From NCBI GenBank assembly GCA_021740045.1, contig JAIPAP010000023.1, forward strand, positions 1 to 41,206: a DNA stretch of 41,206 bases, in the 5' to 3' direction. Positions 35,424 through 41,206 of this stretch are shown piece after piece. Each line of letters begins with the position of its first letter. Position 1 is the first letter of the stretch. The position numbers and the translations under genes are program-made. Source of the DNA: Bacteroidales bacterium. GTDB lineage: Bacteria > Bacteroidota > Bacteroidia > Bacteroidales > JAIPAP01. Below the pieces are notes generated by a model that was not told the DNA's origin, ran no database searches, and worked only from the letters and a program-made list of their open reading frames with translations.

Positions 35424-36326
35424 TTGGATACAACGATATTATCGACCAATAAATTATCGAAAAAGTACGGACGCTTAACAGCTGTATCGGAACTCGACCT
35501 GGAAGTAAGACGCGGAAATGTGTATGGCATACTTGGTCCTAATGGCAGTGGTAAAACTACTACCCTGGGAATGATCTTGCAGGTGATTAATCCCTCGGGA
35601 GGAGAATACAGGTGGTTTGGGCAAATGCCCAACAAAGAAACCCGGAAACGTATCGGGGCTATCCTGGAAAACCCCTTGTTTTACCCTTATTTGAATGCCA
35701 CTAAGAATCTTGAGTTAATTGCCCGGATGAAAGATGTTGATAATCCGCCGTTGGATGAACTGCTTGACAAAGTTGGATTGCTCAACCGCAAGCATAGTGC
35801 ATTCAAGACCTTTTCCTTTGGCATGAAGCAAAGACTTGCCCTGGCTTCGGCATTACTGGGTAATCCTGAGGTCCTCATTCTCGATGAACCTACCAATGGT
35901 CTCGATCCCCAAGGCATTGCTGAGATCAGGGAGTTGATTCGCAAAATTGCCAATGAAGGGGTGACCATTATCCTGGCCAGCCACTTGCTGGACGAAGTGC
36001 AAAAAACCTGCTCCCACGTGGCTATTTTAAGGAACGGTAAAAAATTGCATTCGGGTAAAGTGAATCAAATCCTGGCCGACTCTACCATAATCGAACTGCA
36101 AGCAGAGGACATGGAAAAACTGGAAAATCTTATAAATGAAACTGAACAGCTTGCCTACTTTGGCCAAGAAAGTGGAAAAGCCCTGGTAAAATTAAAACAA
36201 CAGATGAAACCCGATGAGATTAACCGGCTTTTTTATAATAAGGGAATCGTTTTGTCCCACCTCGCCACACAACAAAAAAGCCTTGAGAAACATTTTCTTG
36301 AACTATTAGCCGATAACAATGAATAA
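35424..36326 (+). CDS. ABC transporter ATP-binding protein
   Basis: 300 aa from TTG; GILGPNGSGKTTTLGMI Walker A, FSFGMKQRLALASALLGNPEVLILDEPTNGLDP. Confidence 0.93.
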   Translation: MDTTILSTNKLSKKYGRLTAVSELDLEVRRGNVYGILGPNGSGKTTTLGMILQVINPSGGEYRWFGQMPNKETRKRIGAILENPLFYPYLNATKNLELIARMKDVDNPPLDELLDKVGLLNRKHSAFKTFSFGMKQRLALASALLGNPEVLILDEPTNGLDPQGIAEIRELIRKIANEGVTIILASHLLDEVQKTCSHVAILRNGKKLHSGKVNQILADSTIIELQAEDMEKLENLINETEQLAYFGQESGKALVKLKQQMKPDEINRLFYNKGIVLSHLATQQKSLEKHFLELLADNNE

Positions 36327-37122
36327 ACTAATTTACCTGGAATACCGTAAGATAGCCTCATACAAGACCTTTTGGATAATGCTCGGGCTGTACGCCTTGT
36401 TATCAACTTTGGTATTTATGGGGGTTGAATCCTTTATTAATAATGTGACCACTGATGCCACCAAAAACAGTGACATGAAAATACCCAGTATCACGCTTTA
36501 TGCTTTCCCCGATATCTGGCACAATATTACCTTCCTGGCCGGGTATTTTAAGATTTTCCTGGGTATTTTGATGCTCATCCTCATCACTAATGAATTTAAT
36601 TACCGGACTGTACGGCAAAATGTGATCAATGGACTGAGCCGAACCGATGTTATTCTGGCAAAATTTCTGGTTGCCCTTGCTTTAAGCTTGATAGCTATGC
36701 TGTTGATCTTTTTCACCGGGCTTATACTGGGCCTGATTAATTCCCCAAGCTTATCATTCGGAAGCGTATTTACCGATTTTTCATTCATCCCGGCCTATTT
36801 CCTCGAAATTATAACCTACTTGTCCCTGGCACTTTTTATAGGGTTTATTGTTAAACGGCAGGGGCTTGCTATCCTCCTGCTATTGCTATATTCATTTATA
36901 GCTGAACCCATTCTGGCCTATAAATTACCCAATGTTGTTTCCAATCATCTTCCCCTTAAAGCAATGGGTAATTTGATACAGGTGCCCAACACCGCGCTAA
37001 TGAAACTAGCCGGAATTGAATTCCAGGATTATGTTGGCATTGACGAGATAGCCTCCTGCGTAATCTATATAGGCTTGTTTGTGTCGTTGGCTTATTATTT
37101 TCTGAAAAAGATGGATTTATAA
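36319..37122 (+). CDS. ABC-2 type transporter permease
   Basis: 267 aa, multi-TM, overlaps the ATPase gene by 8 nt; NEFNYRTVRQNVINGLSRTDVILAKF. Confidence 0.88.
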   Translation: MNKLIYLEYRKIASYKTFWIMLGLYALLSTLVFMGVESFINNVTTDATKNSDMKIPSITLYAFPDIWHNITFLAGYFKIFLGILMLILITNEFNYRTVRQNVINGLSRTDVILAKFLVALALSLIAMLLIFFTGLILGLINSPSLSFGSVFTDFSFIPAYFLEIITYLSLALFIGFIVKRQGLAILLLLLYSFIAEPILAYKLPNVVSNHLPLKAMGNLIQVPNTALMKLAGIEFQDYVGIDEIASCVIYIGLFVSLAYYFLKKMDL

Positions 37123-37225
37123 GAATTCAATCAATGATTAATTTTGAAAGTGAATGTAACATTTGATGCGGCTTTTACGTCAACTAAATTAGTATGTAAA
37201 AACCGCAAAAATCTTCACAGCTGTT

Positions 37226-37660
37226 ATGATCAAGCTCTTACTTTCCATTAGTTGGATGATGATGTTGAATTTTATGCCGGTAATGAACCAAACATCACCG
37301 GAAGAATTCCTGAAGATTGCTATACAAAAAACCGAGCAGGGGAATTACAGCGAATCGATCAATTATTGCAGCAAAGCCATAGTCCTCGATAAAGACTATG
37401 AACTGGCCTATTATCAAAGAGGATACAATTATTACATGCTCGGAGAGTATGAACTGGCCAAAGAAGATTTCAACAAAACCCTCGAATTTAACCCCAATAA
37501 TGCTCAAGCTTATATCATGCGGGCCGAGTGCCACAGTGAACTGGGAAACCGAATGAAATCCATTAAAGATTATAACCGGGCCCGGAAGATCGATTTTTTT
37601 CTTACTATGGGACATATTTCCAAGAATCTTTTCAACACCATCCTTCCTTCCGGTAAATGA
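37226..37660 (+). CDS. Exported tetratricopeptide-repeat protein
   Basis: 144 aa; signal-like N-terminus; TPR units GNYSESINYCSKAIVLDKDYELAYYQRGYNYYMLGEYELAKEDFNKTLEFNPNNAQAY. Confidence 0.82.
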   Translation: MIKLLLSISWMMMLNFMPVMNQTSPEEFLKIAIQKTEQGNYSESINYCSKAIVLDKDYELAYYQRGYNYYMLGEYELAKEDFNKTLEFNPNNAQAYIMRAECHSELGNRMKSIKDYNRARKIDFFLTMGHISKNLFNTILPSGK

Positions 37661-37852
37661 TCAAATGATAGCATTTATCCTTGAAACACCTTCCATTATC
37701 GGAGTTTGTCCTTTCTCATTTAAATTTGTCCCCATAACGGACTTGTTTTTATCAACATTAAATTGTAAATAACTGAATAACAAACACAATCTACTTGTGG
37801 CACAATTGTTATATATTTAAAGACGGCAAATGACATTGAAAAACCCTGAAAT

Positions 37853-40102
37853 ATGAAACGTTTAAACACTACTTCAATCTACGCTGCTATTGTAATCATT
37901 GGTTTTCTGCTAAGTATTACTGCTTGCCAGAAGACCAAGTCGCCCAATCAGAACAATGAAACTCCCGATAGCTTTGAAGAACTGGTGGTAGATAAGGATT
38001 TTAAATTCAAAACTACCCGAACTATTGATGTCAATATTAACATCATTTCCAATTACAATGTTCCCCATATTCTCACCATCTATGAAGGTGATCCCGAGGT
38101 GGAACTTCGCACCCTTAATAAAGGACTGGCTAATGAACAATTAGAATACTCGGCAACTGTTCGTATCCCAACATACAGGGAATTTATTTATGTTCAATGT
38201 GATGCTCCCGGAAGCACTAACGACCTGGCAAAAATAGATATAAAAGGTGCACAGGAAATCAACCATACTTTTGATGAAACTAAAAAAGCTGCCTTATACA
38301 AAAGTGTGGAGGCAACTATGGGAGATCCCGGCTGTGGCTCCAATTGTGATGAAACCCTGAGCGGTAATCACAATAACTTAGATATTAATAGTGGTAATAC
38401 TTATTGTATTGACCAGGGAAGTTCCGTAACTGTCAACAACCTCAGGTTTAAAGGCGGCGTGCTTATTGTTTGTGGAAATCTTACCGCTAATAATATCAGC
38501 GGACAGGGACAAGGAGGTGGAGGTCTGCTCATAAGCGGTCCCGGAAATCTAACGGCGACAAATATTAATTTTAACAAAATAGATTCGCTGGTAAGCTACG
38601 GAACGGTTCAAAGTAACAACAACCTTACACTGAAAAATGGAAGCAGCTGGAAAAACTACGGTATTGTTAACATCATAGGAATGAACCTGGAATCGGATGA
38701 ATTTTACAATGACGGCGATTTCAATATTGGCGGGAATTACAATAACAATAACGGAACACTTACCAACCAGAGTAACGGAATATTCTCGGTAGGCGGCAAT
38801 TTTAATAATAATGAATCCGGGGTTAACTACGGAACCATAGAAGTAGGCGGATCATTCCATAATAACGGGAACGGTGAATTCGAAAACTATTGTAAACTGG
38901 ACGTAGGTGGCGATTTCCATCAGAACGGAAGTATTCATAACCATGATTACATAAAAGTTGACGGACAATCATATATACAAGGGAACCAGCCTCTATACAT
39001 GTATGCCGGAGCATTGATCGAAACCAACAATCTAACCTTAAACAGCGATATTATAGGATCTGAAAACGGTTGCGCCCGCATCAACATTGAACAAACCACC
39101 ACAATTAACGGTGGAGCCGATGTTACCAACAACATGGACTTTTGCGATGCCGATGGTATAGAAACCAACAATGGCAATTTAGGCCCGGATGTAACCTTTT
39201 GCGAGTGCTTTGTTCCACAAACCGCCTGTAACCCGGGCGCCGGGCAACAGCAATTGCAGGATGACGATGGCGACGGCGTACCCAACGATCAGGACGAGTA
39301 TCCGAACGACCCCGACAGGGCCTTTAATGCCTATGACTTCTCATCGGTTTCTTTCGAAGACCTCTGGCCATCATTGGGCGACTATGATTATAACGACCTG
39401 ACCATGACATGCGATTACCAAATAGTTACTAATGCCGATAACGAAGTGGTCGACCTGATTTGCGATTTTAAAATCGAAGCTACAGGAGCCGGCTTAAATA
39501 ATGGATTCGGATTCTCGTTACCGGTTGATCCCTCGAATGTAGCTTCCGTATCAGGGTATGAACACCAAAGCAACTGGATTGACCTGCACGAAAATGGCTA
39601 CGAGAATGGTCATCCCGATAATACGGTTGTGATCGTTTATGACGAGATTAACAGCATGCTTGGCGGAGGAATGTATAACACAATTCCCGGTGGCAAAACC
39701 ACCGAAACCGATACGACTACGGTTACCATCACTTTTAGCAATCCGCCGGAAAGTATTGGAACGGCTCCCTATAATCCATTTATGATCATTGATGAAGAAC
39801 GCGGAAAAGAAGTACATCTCATCGATAATGAGCCCACGGCACTGGTTGATGAAACCTATTTCGGCACTTCACATGACGATTCGCAACCCGATGAGGGGAG
39901 GTATTATGTAACCGAGAACAACCTCCCCTGGGCCATAGAGATACCGGTTAAATTCGATTATCCCATCGAAAAAGCCGATATACTTCAAACTTATTTGAAA
40001 TTCGCCGATTGGGCACTCTCCAACGGCCAGCAATACCCCGACTGGTACCTGGATGAAAACGGTTACCGGAACGAGGATAACATCTATGCAACCTATGAAT
40101 AG
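37853..40102 (+). CDS. LruC domain-containing lipoprotein with internal Asn/Gly-rich repeat region
   Basis: 749 aa; lipobox SITAC; Asn/Gly-rich repeats; DDDGDGVPNDQDEYPNDPDRAF Ca-binding-like motif followed by SFEDLWPSLGDYDYNDLTMTCDYQI (LruC-type). Confidence 0.85.
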   Translation: MKRLNTTSIYAAIVIIGFLLSITACQKTKSPNQNNETPDSFEELVVDKDFKFKTTRTIDVNINIISNYNVPHILTIYEGDPEVELRTLNKGLANEQLEYSATVRIPTYREFIYVQCDAPGSTNDLAKIDIKGAQEINHTFDETKKAALYKSVEATMGDPGCGSNCDETLSGNHNNLDINSGNTYCIDQGSSVTVNNLRFKGGVLIVCGNLTANNISGQGQGGGGLLISGPGNLTATNINFNKIDSLVSYGTVQSNNNLTLKNGSSWKNYGIVNIIGMNLESDEFYNDGDFNIGGNYNNNNGTLTNQSNGIFSVGGNFNNNESGVNYGTIEVGGSFHNNGNGEFENYCKLDVGGDFHQNGSIHNHDYIKVDGQSYIQGNQPLYMYAGALIETNNLTLNSDIIGSENGCARINIEQTTTINGGADVTNNMDFCDADGIETNNGNLGPDVTFCECFVPQTACNPGAGQQQLQDDDGDGVPNDQDEYPNDPDRAFNAYDFSSVSFEDLWPSLGDYDYNDLTMTCDYQIVTNADNEVVDLICDFKIEATGAGLNNGFGFSLPVDPSNVASVSGYEHQSNWIDLHENGYENGHPDNTVVIVYDEINSMLGGGMYNTIPGGKTTETDTTTVTITFSNPPESIGTAPYNPFMIIDEERGKEVHLIDNEPTALVDETYFGTSHDDSQPDEGRYYVTENNLPWAIEIPVKFDYPIEKADILQTYLKFADWALSNGQQYPDWYLDENGYRNEDNIYATYE

Positions 40103-40124
40103 GCTGTATTAATTTCAGGGTTTT

Positions 40125-40151
40125 AAGCAGGCTTTACGGCCTGCTTTTTTT
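40125..40151 (+). terminator. Rho-independent terminator
   Basis: AAGCAGGC-TTTACG-GCCTGCTT followed by TTTTTT. Confidence 0.85.
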
Positions 40152-40223
40152 ATTTTCGTTCAAACTAAAATGCGATTGGCTTGTATTATTAGTTAATTTA
40201 AATACAGCTCCAAACAAAACTAA

Positions 40224-40964
40224 ATGGGCATAAAAAAATCATTGGCAAAAGAAGCTTTAAAGGATAAGCAAAAGCCTTTACAACAAATGTACACCAAGGT
40301 CCCCAGGCACTACGACCTGATCAACCGCTTATTCACCTTACGAATGGATGAACTTTGGCGCAAGAAGGCAGTGAGGGAGTGTTTAAAGCATAATCCGTTG
40401 CATATTATGGACCTGGGAACCGGTACAGGTGATCTTGCATTACGCATAGCAAAACAAGCTCCTTCAATCCATATCACGGGATACGATTTTAGCCAGCCCA
40501 TGCTTGATATTGCCCTTAAAAAGGCACGGGAAGAACGGGCAAAAAATGTGGAATTCATTGAAGGCGATGCGGCCCAAATGCCCTTCCGGGATAATAGCTT
40601 TGATGCCATTACCATTGCCTTTGCCTTCCGCAATATGACTTTTAATAATCCAAACCGCTCAAGTTACCTGACCGAAATGCATCGCACTTTAAAACCCGGA
40701 GGAAAGTTGGTGATCGTGGAAAGCAGCCAGCCCAAAAATCTCATTATCCGCAAGCTTCATCATCTTTACCTCGAGCATATTGTTTCCGGAATGGGAGGAT
40801 GGATATCAGGAGAAAAAGGAGCTTATCACTACCTGGCTTATTCCTCTAAGCATTTCTATTCAAGGCCGGAATTGAAAAAACTACTTGAACACCACGGATT
40901 TCATAACGTTAAATCAAAACCGCTTTTCTTTGGGGCGGCGGCACTTACTGTTGCCTATAAATAA
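40224..40964 (+). CDS. ubiE: Demethylmenaquinone/2-methoxy-6-polyprenyl-benzoquinol methyltransferase
   Basis: 246 aa; HYDLINRLFTLRMDELWRKKAV, IMDLGTGTGDLALRIA, DAITIAFAFRNM, EMHRTLKPGGKLVIVESSQP. Confidence 0.94.
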   Translation: MGIKKSLAKEALKDKQKPLQQMYTKVPRHYDLINRLFTLRMDELWRKKAVRECLKHNPLHIMDLGTGTGDLALRIAKQAPSIHITGYDFSQPMLDIALKKAREERAKNVEFIEGDAAQMPFRDNSFDAITIAFAFRNMTFNNPNRSSYLTEMHRTLKPGGKLVIVESSQPKNLIIRKLHHLYLEHIVSGMGGWISGEKGAYHYLAYSSKHFYSRPELKKLLEHHGFHNVKSKPLFFGAAALTVAYK

Positions 40965-41064
40965 GGTATAAACTACCCGATCCTCCTATATACTTTCGCA
41001 TTTTGTGTATTTGTCCCGCTACGCTTCACAAAGGAATGAAGGACAATGCTGCCGAGCTAATACT

Positions 41065-41136
41065 GATGATTTAACCTTGCGAAAAACTGGTGATTTACTA
41101 TTGCGAAAAATTGATGATTGTTTATTGCTATTTACA
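41065..41136. repeat. Three imperfect 24-nt tandem units
   Basis: GATGATTTAACCTTGCGAAAAACT / GGTGATTTACTATTGCGAAAAATT / GATGATTGTTTATTGCTATTTACA; units 1 and 2 are 19/24 identical by eye, unit 3 is degenerate. Confidence 0.55.
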
Positions 41137-41206
41137 AAAGAACAATATATTTTAAATTCTATCTATCCGCGTAGTTGCTGGTTAAAGCTCATTGTCATTA
41201 AATGAC

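Noticed and set aside
41005-41205. 66 aa ORF at the right edge as a gene
   Set aside because: No recognised motif, poor start context, contains the 24-nt repeat and runs into the window end; reported as repeat only.
1-41206. CRISPR arrays, toxin-antitoxin, restriction-modification or other defence systems, and insertion sequences
   Set aside because: Looked for repeat-spacer periodicity, transposase motifs and typical TA/RM pairs in the ORF list; none found.

Overview
The window reads as a chromosomal segment of a Bacteroidota (Bacteroidetes) bacterium. The support is Bacteroidetes-type promoter motifs (TTTG...TAnnTTTG), a PorT-like type IX secretion protein, a LruC-domain lipoprotein, and the gene content generally. 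I see no CRISPR array, transposase, integrase or phage module. Most of it is housekeeping: metK, ahcY, hldE-N/rfaE1, a queuosine-precursor transporter, tRNA-Glu, rpsT, radC, wecB, nhaA, rpsF-rpsR-rplI, trmH, apbE, dnaA, a LMW-PTP, an ABC transporter and ubiE/menG. The regions most worth a second look are: (1) a minus-strand cluster of a sarcosine/dimethylglycine-type N-methyltransferase, ahcY, metK and adenosine-kinase-like genes, which looks like glycine-betaine synthesis packaged with its own SAM-regeneration cycle, with a 6-copy heptanucleotide repeat between ahcY and metK; (2) a 495-508 aa protein that appears to combine an RpoA-CTD-like region, a sigma-70 region-4-like HTH and HARE/RpoE-delta-like winged helices, with no sigma region 2; (3) a compact CoA-binding / HhH-FeS-like / HIT operon whose middle gene is hard to assign; (4) an alpha-2-macroglobulin/PBP1C pair with an intact CxEQ thioester motif and a TM anchor; (5) several palindromes and hairpins in intergenic regions, including a 14-bp stem plus U-run in the leader of an FKBP gene. 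All calls come from reading the sequence and the supplied ORF track; no database search was run.
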